Positions 45,718-55,497 are shown, counted from the first letter of the stretch. The stretch is 64,000 nt of DNA from JAZRYE01 sp045600585 (GCA_045600585.1 JAZRYE010000018.1:36365-100364); one strand, 5' to 3'. The notes: generated by a model from the sequence alone, not told the origin. Made by a program: numbers and translations.

Positions 45718-46822
45718 ATGAAAGACATAGTTACACTTAATCAAGAACTATGTGCTGTTGGCGAGAGAATCCGTCAACTCGGGTCTTCTCTTTGACTTCG
45801 ACAAGTTCGATAAAGAAATAAAAGAGTTATCTGATAAATCTGAAAGCGATGGTTTCTGGAACGATAGAAACGCTGCTTTAGAAGTGATTTCAAGACTCAA
45901 TTATTGCAAGGAAATTGTTGAAAAATACCGCAAATTGGACGCGGATTTTAAAGATTTGAATGAATTATTAGAACTTGGTGACGAGTCATTTTTAGATTCA
46001 ATTGAAGAATCTTTAAACGAATTAAATAAGAATACAAAAGAATTTGAATTACAAATTTTATTTACGGGTGAATTTGATAATTTAAATGCGATTATTGAAA
46101 TCCATCCAGGTGCTGGTGGAACAGAAGCTCAAGACTGGGCAGATATGCTCTATAGAATGTATGTTCTTTATGCTGAAGCTAATAGATTTAAGATGTCGTT
46201 AGTTTCTTTTGAACCTGGTGAAGAAGCTGGTATCAAATCAGTAACTTTAAAATTATCTGGCAAAAATGTTTATGGATTACTTAAAGGTGAGAAAGGTGTC
46301 CATAGATTAGTTAGAATCTCACCATTTGATGCTAATAAAAGAAGACATACTTCATTTGCTTCGGTAAACGTCATTCCGGAATTTAAAGAAGATTCTATTG
46401 ATATTCAAATACCTGAATCTGATTTAAAAATTGATACATATCGTTCTGGTGGTGCAGGTGGACAGAATGTTAATAAAGTTGAGACTGCTGTCCGTATTAC
46501 TCACCTTCCAACTGGTATAGTAGTGTCATGCCAGATTGAAAGAAGCCAATTATTAAATAGAGAAACTGCAATGAGCATGTTAAAAGGTAAACTTTATTTA
46601 ATTGAATTAGAAAAGAGACAAAACAAACTCAATTCTATTGTTGGTGAAAAGAAAAACATTGAATGGGGCAGTCAAATTAGATCTTATGTCTTCTGTCCAT
46701 ATACATTAGTAAAAGATAATAGAACATCATATGAAGAAGTTGATGTTAACGCTGTTATGAACGGAAACATCGAAGGATTTATCTATTCATATTTACAAAT
46801 GGAGGCAAAGAACAATGCATAA
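45718..46822 (+). CDS. prfB: Peptide chain release factor 2, with programmed +1 frameshift
   Basis: Releases at UAA and UGA. Frame 1 runs 25 codons from the ATG at 45718 (2 nt after the secA stop) to an in-frame TGA at 45793. A +1 slip at CTT-T(GAC) continues into the main frame (D-F-D-K-F-D-K), giving about 367 aa. SPF codon-recognition tripeptide in [14 protein letters not shown] near 200; GGQ in [14 protein letters not shown] near 245. When RF2 is scarce, slow UGA termination favours the shift: classic autoregulation. Overlaps yitT by 8 nt. Confidence 0.96.
45781..45796 (+). other. RF2 programmed +1 frameshift site
   Basis: GGG (45781-45783), TCTTCT, CTT-TGA-C (45790-45796). The CTTTGAC slippery site is canonical. 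The internal SD-like element is only GGG and lies 6 nt from CTT, versus AGGGGG at 3 nt in the well-known case. Confidence 0.9.
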
Positions 46823-47783
46823 AAGAATATTTTCTTTAAAAAATATTGGCGATCTTTTCCTTGTAATTATTGGTACAACATTGTTGTCGTTTTCAAACTT
46901 AATCTTTTTATCAAAAGCAAACATTAATACTGGTGGTCTTAATGGCATCGGCATCATTGTTAGATTTCTTGTAAGTAGTGATCCAGAGGTCATGAAATTT
47001 ACATATAACGTTACTATTGCAGCCTTATCGGTCATATTGTGGATTATTGGTTTAATATTTTTAGGCAAAGATTTTGCTTTAAAAACGCTAATTTCGACAA
47101 TTGTATTTCCACTTGCAAACTTTTTATTTTCTTATGTTCCTGGTATTTCTAATTGGATTGATAGTATAGGTACATCAACTTTTGGTGATGGATCAACAGG
47201 AAATCTTGTTTTATGCTCTATTTTCTCGGGAGTATTTGTTGGAATTGGTGTATCTTTTACGTTTATTGGTGGAGGATCATCAGGTGGCTTAGATGTTCTC
47301 ACATTTATGATTGAAAAATATTTGCATGTCAAACAATCTATTGGTGCATTCTTCTTAGATGGTGCGATTATTATTTCTGGCATGTTTATATTGCCACGGG
47401 AATATTTTGTTAACTGCTTATGTGGCGTTATTGCAGCTTTCTTAACTGCAACGCTTATTGACTATTTATTTATTGGCTCACAATCTTCTTATCAAATTGA
47501 TGTTATTTCAGAAAAGTGGGAAGACATTAATTATTTTGCTCAATATAAAATCAATAGAGGTGCAACAATTATTCACGCTCAAGGTGGATATAAACAAGAA
47601 GAAAGAATTATTCTACGCGTTGTTGTTGATAGAAGATCTTATTTAAGATTAAAAACATATATTGCTGAAATCGATCCTAAAGCTTTTATGACAGTTACAA
47701 GAACCAATGCTGTTTATGGTGAAGGCTTTAGAAAACATGAAAAGAGCTTGATTGAAGCAAGAAAGAAAAAAGATGGAAAATAA
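46815..47783 (+). CDS. YitT family membrane protein (DUF161/DUF2179)
   Basis: 322 aa with about five or six membrane segments in the first 220 residues, including [16 protein letters not shown] and [13 protein letters not shown], the repeated family signature. The cytosolic C-terminal DUF2179 domain includes [18 protein letters not shown] and TNAVYGEGF. Function is unknown in general. SD GGAGG inside prfB; its end overlaps uvrB by 11 nt. Confidence 0.88.
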   Translation: MHKRIFSLKNIGDLFLVIIGTTLLSFSNLIFLSKANINTGGLNGIGIIVRFLVSSDPEVMKFTYNVTIAALSVILWIIGLIFLGKDFALKTLISTIVFPLANFLFSYVPGISNWIDSIGTSTFGDGSTGNLVLCSIFSGVFVGIGVSFTFIGGGSSGGLDVLTFMIEKYLHVKQSIGAFFLDGAIIISGMFILPREYFVNCLCGVIAAFLTATLIDYLFIGSQSSYQIDVISEKWEDINYFAQYKINRGATIIHAQGGYKQEERIILRVVVDRRSYLRLKTYIAEIDPKAFMTVTRTNAVYGEGFRKHEKSLIEARKKKDGK

Positions 47784-49746
47784 TTTTGAATTAGTTTCTA
47801 AATATAAGCCAACTGGTGATCAACCTCAAGCAATTGAAAAACTTGTTAAAGGTATTGAAGAAGGAAAGAAGTTTCAAGTCCTTTTAGGCGCGACCGGAAC
47901 TGGTAAAACTTTTACTATGGCTAATATTATTCAAGCGATCAATCGACCAACTTTAGTATTAGTTCATAATAAAACTTTAGCTGGTCAATTATATTCTGAG
48001 TTTCAGGAGCTTTTCCCAAATAATAGAGTTGAATATTTCGTTTCTAACTTCGATTTTTATCAACCGGAAGCATACATTCCTAAAAGTGATACATACATTG
48101 ATAAAAACGCTGTTATGAACGAGGAAATCGAAATGCTTAGAACATCTGCAATTAACTCCGTTTTAGAAAGAAGAGATACGATTATCGTCGCTTCTGTAGC
48201 GAGCATTTATGGCTTAACTGATCCAGATGAGTATCGAAATTTAGTTTTTAATATTCGTGTTGGAGAAGAAATTAATAGAAACGAATTATATAAAAAATTA
48301 GTTGATGCTCAATACCGTAGAAATAATTTAGATGCTGCTCCTGGCACATTTAGAGTTAGAGGGGACACTATTGAAATTGTACCAGCTAATTTTGAAAGAA
48401 ATACGGTAATTAGAGTTGATACTTTTGGCGATGAAGTTGAAAAGATTTACGCGATAGATTTAATGACTGGAGTTATTCAAAAGTCATATCATACTTATCC
48501 AATATTCCCAGCTTATGATCATGCTTCTACAAGAGAAAGAATTAATAGAGCATGTGAAACAATTAAGACAGAACTTCAAGAAAGACTTGAATATTTTAGA
48601 AGTGAAGGAAAATTATTAGAAGCTGAAAGATTAGAGATGAGAACTAATCAAGATATGGAATCAATGCAAGAATTTGGTATGTGTCCTGGTATTGAAAACT
48701 ATTCTCGTCATATTGATGGAAGAAAACCAGGAGAAAAGCCATTCTGCTTAATTGATTATTTCCCAAAAGATTTTTTATTGATGGTTGATGAATCGCACGT
48801 CACATTCCCTCAAATAAGAGGTATGTATAATGGTGATAGAGCAAGAAAAACAACATTAGTTGATTATGGCTTTAGATTACCATCTGCTTTAGATAATAGA
48901 CCATTAAATTTCCAAGAATTTGAAGAATTAATGCCTCAAGTAATTTGTACATCCGCTACTCCTGGCGATTATGAATTATCAAAAACTGATGCCCCGATTG
49001 TTGAACAAATTATTCGTCCTACTGGTTTACTTGATCCACATATTGAGATTAGACCAACACAAGGACAAATCGATGACATTCTTCATGAGATAAAACAAAG
49101 GAACGCAAAAAACGAGAGAACAATGATTGTTACTCTTACTATAAAGATGGCGGAAGATTTAACCTCATTTTTGAAAGAGCGTGGCATCAAAGTTGTGTAT
49201 TTACATCATGAGACTAAGACTCTTGAAAGAAGTGAAATTATCTACCAATTAAGAAAAGGAAAATACGATGTTTTGATTGGTATTAACTTGTTAAGAGAAG
49301 GCTTAGATATTCCAGAAGTTTCTTTAATTTGTATATTAGATGCTGATAAAGAAGGCTTTTTACGTTCTACAAGATCACTCATTCAGGTTACTGGCCGTGC
49401 AGCAAGAAATGCGAATGGTGTTGTTCTTATGTACGCTGATACATTAACTGATTCAATGAAAGAATGTATTGATGAAACCAATAGAAGAAGAGCTATTCAA
49501 GAAACTTATAACGAAGAATACGGAATTATCCCACGAACCATTATCAAAGAGATTCGCGCTCCAATTAAAAATAGTGATGATGAAATATCCGAAATGGTAT
49601 CTCTTACTAAACACGGAACTAGAACCGAGATTCAAAACAAGATTAAGGAACTAGAAAAACAAATGAAACAAGCTGCGAAAGAGTTTGATTTCGAAAAAGC
49701 TGCTGAGCTTCGAGATATTATTCTCGAAATGAAAAGTAACATCTAA
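47773..49746 (+). CDS. uvrB: Excinuclease ABC subunit B
   Basis: Damage-verifying helicase of nucleotide excision repair. 657 aa from the ATG at 47773. Walker A GATGTGKT near 39-46; the beta-hairpin region YYQ-type [11 protein letters not shown] follows; [16 protein letters not shown] and a C-terminal UVR motif ([17 protein letters not shown]) that contacts UvrC. An in-frame TTG at 47752 is possible, but the family N-terminus begins at 47773. uvrA, usually adjacent, is not in the window. Confidence 0.96.
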   Translation: MENNFELVSKYKPTGDQPQAIEKLVKGIEEGKKFQVLLGATGTGKTFTMANIIQAINRPTLVLVHNKTLAGQLYSEFQELFPNNRVEYFVSNFDFYQPEAYIPKSDTYIDKNAVMNEEIEMLRTSAINSVLERRDTIIVASVASIYGLTDPDEYRNLVFNIRVGEEINRNELYKKLVDAQYRRNNLDAAPGTFRVRGDTIEIVPANFERNTVIRVDTFGDEVEKIYAIDLMTGVIQKSYHTYPIFPAYDHASTRERINRACETIKTELQERLEYFRSEGKLLEAERLEMRTNQDMESMQEFGMCPGIENYSRHIDGRKPGEKPFCLIDYFPKDFLLMVDESHVTFPQIRGMYNGDRARKTTLVDYGFRLPSALDNRPLNFQEFEELMPQVICTSATPGDYELSKTDAPIVEQIIRPTGLLDPHIEIRPTQGQIDDILHEIKQRNAKNERTMIVTLTIKMAEDLTSFLKERGIKVVYLHHETKTLERSEIIYQLRKGKYDVLIGINLLREGLDIPEVSLICILDADKEGFLRSTRSLIQVTGRAARNANGVVLMYADTLTDSMKECIDETNRRRAIQETYNEEYGIIPRTIIKEIRAPIKNSDDEISEMVSLTKHGTRTEIQNKIKELEKQMKQAAKEFDFEKAAELRDIILEMKSNI

Positions 49747-49757
49747 ACAACTAATAG

Positions 49758-49786
49758 TTGCGAAGAAATGTCGTTTCTATTATGAT
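49758..49786 (+). promoter_or_regulatory. Probable secG promoter
   Basis: TTGCGA (49758-49763), 17-nt spacer, TATGAT (49781-49786); AAGGAAG follows before the ATG at 49818. Confidence 0.45.
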
Positions 49787-49817
49787 TAATAGGCGACAAC
49801 TGAAAGGAAGATTGCAT

Positions 49818-50048
49818 ATGTTAAATTGGTACGACTGGATTTTATTAGCAGTAGCATTAGTTATTATTGTTCTCTGCTTACTTCAAGGTGGTAAATCAGA
49901 AGGTGCTTCTGGTGCTATTACTGGTGGAGGCTTAAACGTTTTCGTTAAGACTAAAGAAAGAGGCGCTGAAAAAGTCGTTTCCATTTTAACTTTAATTTGT
50001 GCAATTATCTTCTTTATCATCGCAATCCTTATCGAGATTGCTCACTAA
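49818..50048 (+). CDS. secG: Protein-export membrane protein SecG
   Basis: Small SecYEG partner. 76 aa with two membrane segments (about 6-24 and 50-73) and the conserved cytosolic loop LLQGGKSEGASGAITGG. Start set by AAGGAAG before ATG 49818; the upstream in-frame extension is not SecG-like. Ends at a strong terminator. The rnr and smpB genes that often follow are not here. Confidence 0.93.
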   Translation: MLNWYDWILLAVALVIIVLCLLQGGKSEGASGAITGGGLNVFVKTKERGAEKVVSILTLICAIIFFIIAILIEIAH

Positions 50049-50066
50049 TTATCAAAGCAAAAAAAT

Positions 50067-50093
50067 ATCGCTCCAATTCGGGGCGATTTTTTT
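50067..50093 (+). terminator. Terminator of secG
   Basis: ATCGCTCC (50067-50074) with GGGGCGAT (50080-50087), 5-nt loop, seven T. Confidence 0.85.
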
Positions 50094-50210
50094 ATGCTTA
50101 TATATCTAATTATTGTTATATTTAATTTATTATATATATAAAAATTCTTATTTATTGTCATATCACATTGTTTTTTTCTCATGTTGTGCTTACTTTAAAC
50201 CTAAGGCTTC

Positions 50211-50238
50211 ATTCTTTTTGTAAAAGAATAAATATAAT
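50211..50238 (+). promoter_or_regulatory. Promoter region of the secreted-protein gene
   Basis: Perfect TATAAT (50233-50238). The -35 area is covered by a perfect inverted repeat ATTCTTTT-TGT-AAAAGAAT (50211-50229), a possible operator. SD AAAGGA before the ATG at 50304. The rest of 50094-50303 is AT-rich without other signals. Confidence 0.45.
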
Positions 50239-50303
50239 TATATGATTAAGACATCAAGATAGTTTTACAACTATAACATTTATAATTTTGAAAGGAATTT
50301 TTT

Positions 50304-51224
50304 ATGAACACTAAAAGATTTGCATTATTTGGTGTCGCTTCTTTAGCTGTTGTTGCTGCTGCAGGTTTTGCTATGAAACCAGCTTTCACAAAAACAATGG
50401 CAGAATGTGATCACTCAGGCAATCACTACACAGAATTAGCAGCAACTGCTACAACTGCAGGTACAAAAGAATATTGGGTATGCTGCTCATGTCACGAACA
50501 CTTCTTCACACAGCCTGCAGCTGGTACTTGGGCTAATGCAGGTGTTGCAGCTGCAGTTGAATCAGATGATGACAGATACGTTGCTCCATTATGGAAAGCA
50601 GTTGGTGGCACTGCAACTTACACAGCAGTTGAAGGCGGTGTTGAAATTACTGGTATTGCAGGCTATGGTCAACGTGTTTATTACACACAAAAAGTTGCAC
50701 TCGATGGCTTATCATTCACATTTGGTGCTAAAGGTTTAGCTGACCAATTAGGCGACTGCCGTGGATTCTTCTTACATGGTGGAGAAGGTGCTAATTACTT
50801 CTCAGAAGAAACATCATTAACATTTACAATCTGGTCATTATATGGACAAAATAGAGGCTTCTTCGGTCATGACCATGATTACAACGCTGCTCCAAAATGT
50901 TACACAGATACTACAGGAACAACTGCTGGTATGTCTCCTTCCTCTGCTGCTGGTGGCATGTTAGTTATGAACTTCATGGCTGATCTTGAAATCAAATTTA
51001 CTTTTGAAGCAGAAGGCACTGACTGGTATAAAGTCACTATGGAATATGCACAAATCTGGGGTTCACCAAACTATAACTCTACAGGTGGTGTTAGCGCTTA
51101 TACATATGTTAAAAAAGCTGATATCAATCCTGACGCAGATGGCAAAGTTTGGATTAGTGCATTCGGCTTAAGCACACATGAAACAACAACTTCTGATGCA
51201 ATTATTGTTAAGGGTTTAAACTAA
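50304..51224 (+). CDS. Probable secreted protein with a Cys-rich YWVC module
   Basis: 306 aa. Residues 1-30 look like a signal peptide: MNTKRF, a hydrophobic Ala/Val stretch, and a small-residue region; there is no lipobox, so it is not clearly a lipoprotein. Residues about 35-70 have a C-x-H/GNHYTEL...EYWVCCSCHEHF pattern that resembles the ATC..GxxEYWxCxxCxxxF repeats seen in surface proteins of gut Bacillota (from memory). The remainder (about 90-306) is rich in Gly, Thr and aromatics and probably a beta-sandwich, maybe a glycan-binding or laminin-G-like fold. Strong SD and clean codon use suggest high expression. Monocistronic. Confidence 0.6.
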   Translation: MNTKRFALFGVASLAVVAAAGFAMKPAFTKTMAECDHSGNHYTELAATATTAGTKEYWVCCSCHEHFFTQPAAGTWANAGVAAAVESDDDRYVAPLWKAVGGTATYTAVEGGVEITGIAGYGQRVYYTQKVALDGLSFTFGAKGLADQLGDCRGFFLHGGEGANYFSEETSLTFTIWSLYGQNRGFFGHDHDYNAAPKCYTDTTGTTAGMSPSSAAGGMLVMNFMADLEIKFTFEAEGTDWYKVTMEYAQIWGSPNYNSTGGVSAYTYVKKADINPDADGKVWISAFGLSTHETTTSDAIIVKGLN

Positions 51225-51242
51225 TTAACTTTAATTAAATTT

Positions 51243-51272
51243 AACCACTAGGATTCATCCTGGTGGTTTTAT
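51243..51272 (+). terminator. Terminator of the secreted-protein gene
   Basis: Ten-bp stem (51243-51252 with 51259-51268), 6-nt loop, TTTT. Confidence 0.8.
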
Positions 51273-51281
51273 TACGCAAAA

Positions 51282-51305
51282 CAAAAGACCATCAATGATG
51301 GCCTT
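51282..51305 (-). terminator. Terminator of the DUF308 gene
   Basis: Nine-bp stem (51285-51293 with 51297-51305) with one G-U pair on the minus strand, then TTTTGTTTTG. Confidence 0.7.
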
Positions 51306-51325
51306 ATGTAATTAAATATTATCAA

Positions 51326-51877
51326 TTACTTTGATAATTTCTTAACACCAGAAACGATACCGATAATTCCGTAAATTGAAATAACAGCGCCGACAATGAT
51401 GTAAAGAACCATCATTAAGTCACCGACTGTTTCTGGGATTAAGGCAAGGATACCGACTGTAATGCAAACTGCAGCGATAACGAATGTAATGACATACCAT
51501 ACCCATTTTGCTTTATAAACAATAAGGAATATGCCTTTGATTAATGATACAGCGCCATAAGTGATTAAGAATACACCTAAGAATAATGTGAAGAATGAGG
51601 CTAATAAACCAGGATTAACACATAAAACTACACCGATAGCAATTGCTAATGAAGCAGAAATTAAAGATGCTGTGAATAATTCTTTTGTGTGCGAAATAAG
51701 CGCAACAACAATTGTAATTAAGCCATATAAGAATAATGCAGCAGCTAAAACGTAACTAACTACTTCTCCAATAACACCTTGATCTACAATTGCAAAAACA
51801 ATTACTAATACACCAATAATTAATGTAACGATGCCTTGTACTAAGTCGCCCCATTTATATTTTGACAAAAAATTCAT
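51326..51877 (-). CDS. HdeD-like / DUF308 membrane protein
   Basis: 183 aa with six hydrophobic helices in pairs, separated by short polar turns, fitting the DUF308 (HdeD) repeat: the family has G-x(3)-G-x(n)-Y-G/R-L patterns such as LFLYGLITIVV and FLITYGAVSLIKGI. Function is unclear; in E. coli HdeD is linked to acid resistance. SD AGGAGG. Monocistronic, with a TATAAT about 20-30 nt before the ATG. Confidence 0.78.
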   Translation of the reverse strand: MNFLSKYKWGDLVQGIVTLIIGVLVIVFAIVDQGVIGEVVSYVLAAALFLYGLITIVVALISHTKELFTASLISASLAIAIGVVLCVNPGLLASFFTLFLGVFLITYGAVSLIKGIFLIVYKAKWVWYVITFVIAAVCITVGILALIPETVGDLMMVLYIIVGAVISIYGIIGIVSGVKKLSK

Positions 51878-51951
51878 AGTATTTTTTCCTCCTGCAAGTA
51901 TTATAGAATTAATTACACAAAATTAAATGTTTTTTGTATGGAGGATATTAA

Positions 51952-53178
51952 ATGGACAAAATAAAACTTGAGAAATACGCTGAACTTGTTGCTAAGGTCG
52001 GTGCAAGAGTTCAAAAAGGCGAAGAAGTATGGATTATGTGTGGTTTAGATCAACCAGAATTCATCTATATGCTAGTAGAAAAGTTATATCAAGGTGGAGC
52101 AGCTAAAGTTGAAGTTCAATGGAATTATGATAAGATTGCAAAACTTCATAATAAATATATGACAGTTAATAATCTTGCAAAATTAACTAATTACAATTTA
52201 GCTAGATGGAAATATAGAGTTAAGAAAATGCCTACAACAATTTGGATTGATTCTGATGATCCAGATGCAATGAAAGGTATTAACCAAGCTAAAGCTGCAA
52301 AAGCAAGGATGAAGAGCTATCCAAAGATCAAGCCATTTAGAGACGCTATGGAAGGTCAATATAAATGGACAATTGCTGCTGTTCCAGGAAAAGCTTGGGC
52401 AAAGAAAGTTTTCCCAAACGTTTCTGAAGAAGAAGCTGTCGAATTATTATGGGAAGCAATTTTTAAAACATCCCGTGTTGATGATGGTGATCCAATTGAA
52501 AACTGGAATAAACATAATGAATATTTAACAACACAAAGTAAAAAGCTTCATGATTTAAAACTTGTTGAATTAAGATACAAATCTGAATCTGGAACTGATT
52601 TTAAAGTCGGATTAATTCCTGGCATGAACTGGGGAGCAGGTATTGAAAAAGCGCCTAAGTTTGGTTGGTTTAATCCAAATATTCCTACTGAAGAAGTATT
52701 TACTTCTCCATATGCTGGTAAAGCAGAAGGCTTATTAGTTGCTTCTAAACCTTTATCTTATAATGGAGAACTTATTGAAGACTTCTCTATTAGATTTGAA
52801 AATGGTAGGGCAGTTGAAGTCAAAGCTAAAAAAGGTCAAAAATTATTAGAACATATGATTTCTATGGATGAAGGTGCCGCTAAACTTGGTGAAGTCGCTC
52901 TTATTCCTTATGATTCACCAATTAGAGAATCTGGAATTCTTTTCTACAACACATTATTTGATGAAAACGCTGCATGCCACGTTGCACTTGGTACTGGTTT
53001 CCCAGAATGTTTACCTGGTGGACTTGAAATGACTCCTGAAGAAGTTCAAGCACACGGAGTTAACAATTCCATGATCCATGTTGACTTTATGATTGGAACA
53101 AAAGATTTAGATATCGTTGGAATTGATGAAGACGGAAAAGAAATTCAAATCTTCAAAAATGGTAACTGGGCAATCTAA
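51952..53178 (+). CDS. M29-family aminopeptidase (AmpS/PepS type)
   Basis: Metallo-aminopeptidase with two metal ions. 408 aa, usual length. Motifs: NIPTEEVFTSPY (first metal Glu), a mid-region Glu in ESGILFYNTLFDENAACHVA (with Tyr and His ligands), and HVDFMIGTKDLDI (H-x-D, near 375). SD GGAGG. It stands alone between divergent and convergent neighbours. Cytoplasmic peptide breakdown is the likely role. Confidence 0.92.
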   Translation: MDKIKLEKYAELVAKVGARVQKGEEVWIMCGLDQPEFIYMLVEKLYQGGAAKVEVQWNYDKIAKLHNKYMTVNNLAKLTNYNLARWKYRVKKMPTTIWIDSDDPDAMKGINQAKAAKARMKSYPKIKPFRDAMEGQYKWTIAAVPGKAWAKKVFPNVSEEEAVELLWEAIFKTSRVDDGDPIENWNKHNEYLTTQSKKLHDLKLVELRYKSESGTDFKVGLIPGMNWGAGIEKAPKFGWFNPNIPTEEVFTSPYAGKAEGLLVASKPLSYNGELIEDFSIRFENGRAVEVKAKKGQKLLEHMISMDEGAAKLGEVALIPYDSPIRESGILFYNTLFDENAACHVALGTGFPECLPGGLEMTPEEVQAHGVNNSMIHVDFMIGTKDLDIVGIDEDGKEIQIFKNGNWAI

Positions 53179-53490
53179 TTAAACATTTTCTAAATTAGTT
53201 AGTTCATTAAACGAAATATTCTTATTAATAGCTAATAAATTTATTCTTCTATTAAAGGCGTCGATATTTATCGTCGTCTTTTCTTTATATAAATAGCCAT
53301 TTCGCCAATATGAGACGATTACATCCTGATTATGGTAATTTACTAATACATCATTGATTTTTTCTGCCTTATCGCTTGAAATGTGTGGTTTATCAGTCTT
53401 TTCTTTCGATGACATCAATGAATTTAGAGCATAACCTTGTTCAACAAGTGCTTTATATGGTGCCCATTTTTTAATTCCTCTATCACTCAT
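53179..53490 (-). CDS. YolD-like protein
   Basis: 103 aa. DRGIKKWAPYKALVEQGYAL at the start and KPHISSDKAEKINDVL with a later VSYWRNGYL strand match the YolD-like family, which is usually found next to UvrX-type Y-family polymerases and is thought to act in the SOS response (UmuD analogue by context). It overlaps the polymerase gene by 4 nt, so the pair is coupled. Confidence 0.85.
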   Translation of the reverse strand: MSDRGIKKWAPYKALVEQGYALNSLMSSKEKTDKPHISSDKAEKINDVLVNYHNQDVIVSYWRNGYLYKEKTTINIDAFNRRINLLAINKNISFNELTNLENV

Positions 53491-54734
53491 CTTCTATGTC
53501 CTCCAATCTGACTATGTCTTTCTATTGTTGTACTTGCTTTAAGCAAAGCAGATAATCTTAAAATTTTATTCATCCCATATTTTGTGTGGATGTTATCTAT
53601 TGCTTCTTGCAAATAATGTCTGTTCTCTTCTTTTTTTTCATCATCAAATAAACTTAATTGATGATAAATAGGAGTTATTAATTTTCCAAAGTTTATGCCA
53701 ACCTGTCTTATTGGTAATTCACTTATATGCTTATTAAATATTTCAATAACCGCGTTATATAAAGTATCTGGATCATCAGAATGATTTAATAATGACATTT
53801 GTCGAGAAAATCCTCCGATGTTCCCGCTATAACCGATATATAAAGAAACAACACCTGTTTGCTTATGTTCATTTCTCATTCTTAAAGATAAGTCATCTAT
53901 CATTTCCCTAATAACTACTTTGATATCTAATGAATTGTAGTCTTTAAATAGAGTTTGTCCGATTGACAAGCTTCTTTCCTTTGGGATGTAAATTTCGTGC
54001 ATATCTGCTTCGTCTATTCCGTTGCATTGGTTATGGATTTGTTCTCCCATAATGCCAAACAAATTAATGAGATAGTCTTTATTTGATAAAGCAACATCCT
54101 TAACTCTATACATACCTAATTTATTTAATTTCGCTTCAGTTCTTGGCCCAATTCCCCAAATTTTACTTAATGGTTCTATTGGCCAAAGCTTAGTTTTTAT
54201 ATCCTCACTTCTTAATGTTGCAATACCATTTGGTTCTTTCTTTGCATATATGTCTAGGGCAACTTTTGCTTGAAAGAAATTATCCCCTATACCACCTGTT
54301 GCCTGTAATCCTGTATCTTCTTTAACTTTCTTTAAGATCATTAGAACTATGTCTTTTGGAGACATTTTGTAATAAGCGATATACGAAGTTAGATCGATAA
54401 AAGATTCGTCGATTGAATAAACATGAATATCTTCCTCTGATACAAACGACATAAATACATCTATTACTTTATTAGACATTTCGATATATCTTTCCATTCT
54501 TGGAACTGCATAAATATAATCATATCCACGAGGTAGTTCTTTAATTCTTAATCTCGACGGTATTCCTTGTGCTTTTAAAAATGGAGTAACTGATAAAACA
54601 ATTGTGTTTTTGCCTCTATCTTTATCAGCAACAACCAAAGGAGTGGTCCAAGGATCTAGGCCACGGTCAACACATTCAACATAAGAGTAGAATGCTTTTA
54701 AATCTATAACGGCAATTGTTCTTCTATTTTCCAT
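53487..54734 (-). CDS. Y-family DNA polymerase, UvrX/YqjW type
   Basis: Translesion polymerase of the ImpB/MucB/SamB group. 415 aa from the ATG at 54734; an in-frame TTG at 54740 adds two codons. Catalytic acids in AVIDLKAFYSYVE and YSIDESFIDL (near 106); the helix-hairpin-helix KIWGIGPRTEAKLNKLG follows, and the C-terminal little-finger domain includes RSLSIGQT. No SD: TAATAT lies 6 nt before the ATG. Probably SOS-regulated, like homologues. Confidence 0.92.
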   Translation of the reverse strand: MENRRTIAVIDLKAFYSYVECVDRGLDPWTTPLVVADKDRGKNTIVLSVTPFLKAQGIPSRLRIKELPRGYDYIYAVPRMERYIEMSNKVIDVFMSFVSEEDIHVYSIDESFIDLTSYIAYYKMSPKDIVLMILKKVKEDTGLQATGGIGDNFFQAKVALDIYAKKEPNGIATLRSEDIKTKLWPIEPLSKIWGIGPRTEAKLNKLGMYRVKDVALSNKDYLINLFGIMGEQIHNQCNGIDEADMHEIYIPKERSLSIGQTLFKDYNSLDIKVVIREMIDDLSLRMRNEHKQTGVVSLYIGYSGNIGGFSRQMSLLNHSDDPDTLYNAVIEIFNKHISELPIRQVGINFGKLITPIYHQLSLFDDEKKEENRHYLQEAIDNIHTKYGMNKILRLSALLKASTTIERHSQIGGHRR

Positions 54735-54740
54735 GGGCAA

Positions 54741-54746
54741 ATATTA
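54741..54746 (-). promoter_or_regulatory. -10 box of the Y-family polymerase gene (candidate leaderless)
   Basis: Minus-strand TAATAT, 6 nt before the ATG at 54734; no good -35. Confidence 0.4.
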
Positions 54747-54784
54747 AAACTACAGGTATTGAGAAAATTGGACAGCAGAACAAT

Positions 54785-54802
54785 TGACAAAAAATTTTGT
54801 CA
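54785..54802. promoter_or_regulatory. 18-bp palindrome between divergent polymerase and HAD genes
   Basis: TGACAAAA-AA-TTTTGTCA: perfect 8-bp arms with a 2-bp centre. It overlaps TTGTCA (54797-54802), the likely -35 of the HAD gene. Typical of a dimeric repressor operator; it does not match the Bacillus LexA box. Confidence 0.5.
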
Positions 54803-54827
54803 GTTATGTATAAAACTTTGGTAAAAT
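54797..54827 (+). promoter_or_regulatory. Promoter of the HAD gene (candidate leaderless)
   Basis: TTGTCA (54797-54802), 19-nt spacer, extended -10 TGG-TAAAAT (54822-54827), 6 nt, ATG at 54834. No SD. Confidence 0.5.
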
Positions 54828-54833
54828 CAAAGC

Positions 54834-55496
54834 ATGAAAGTTTTAGGTAAAGAAATTAAAGCAGTAATATTCGATATGGATGGAACTCTTATTGATTCCA
54901 CCGGTATTTGGAGTGAAATTGACGTTGAATTCTTTAATAAAAGAGGTATTGGTTCAGTTCCACCTGAATATACTGAAGAAATAGTTCATATGGGTTTACT
55001 CAAGGGAGCAGAAATGACTATCAATCGTTATCACTTAGTTAATGACACTGTTGAAGGTGTAATTAATGAGTGGAGAGAAGCTGCTAAAGAACATTATCTA
55101 TATAAAATACCTTTAAAAGCATATGCAGTTGAGATTCTAGAATACCTTAAAAAAGGCGGAGTGAGACTTGCTCTTGCAACTGCAAATGATAAGGAATTAT
55201 ATCAACCTTGTTTAGAAAGATTAGGCATAGAAAAATACTTTGAATTTGTCACCGATGTCAACAAAGTAAAAGAAGGTAAATCATCACCTAAAATTTACGA
55301 TACGGTATGTGAATATTTTAATGTATCAAGAGAAGAAACAATGGTTCTCGAAGATACGATAGTTGGATTAAAAACCGCGTACAGTAATGGGTTTATTACC
55401 ATTGCTGTATATGATAAAGCTACCGAAGCAATTGATGAATTAAAGAAAGAAAATTCATTTAAATTTATCAAAAACTTTAAGGAACTGATGGATTAA
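54834..55496 (+). CDS. HAD-superfamily hydrolase, beta-phosphoglucomutase-like
   Basis: 220 aa. Nucleophile motif VIFDMDGTLIDS (near 11-22), a helical cap (about 24-90), motif II LALATAN, motif III lysine in EGKSSPKIYD, motif IV VLEDTIVGLKTAY. The cap and size fit phosphoglucomutase or sugar-phosphatase subfamilies; substrate unknown. The next gene starts 1 nt after its stop. Confidence 0.87.
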   Translation: MKVLGKEIKAVIFDMDGTLIDSTGIWSEIDVEFFNKRGIGSVPPEYTEEIVHMGLLKGAEMTINRYHLVNDTVEGVINEWREAAKEHYLYKIPLKAYAVEILEYLKKGGVRLALATANDKELYQPCLERLGIEKYFEFVTDVNKVKEGKSSPKIYDTVCEYFNVSREETMVLEDTIVGLKTAYSNGFITIAVYDKATEAIDELKKENSFKFIKNFKELMD

Positions 55497-55497
55497 T

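Noticed and set aside
45718..45795. A stand-alone 25-aa ORF after secA
   Set aside because: It is the first frame of prfB, ending at the programmed frameshift TGA.
50094..50303. Riboswitch or leader RNA before the secreted-protein gene
   Set aside because: Only AT-rich sequence, a short inverted repeat and a -10 box were seen; no known aptamer core could be recognised.
54735..54833. Bacillus-type LexA box upstream of the Y-family polymerase
   Set aside because: Only a half site (AGAAC) was seen; the clear palindrome there has a different sequence.
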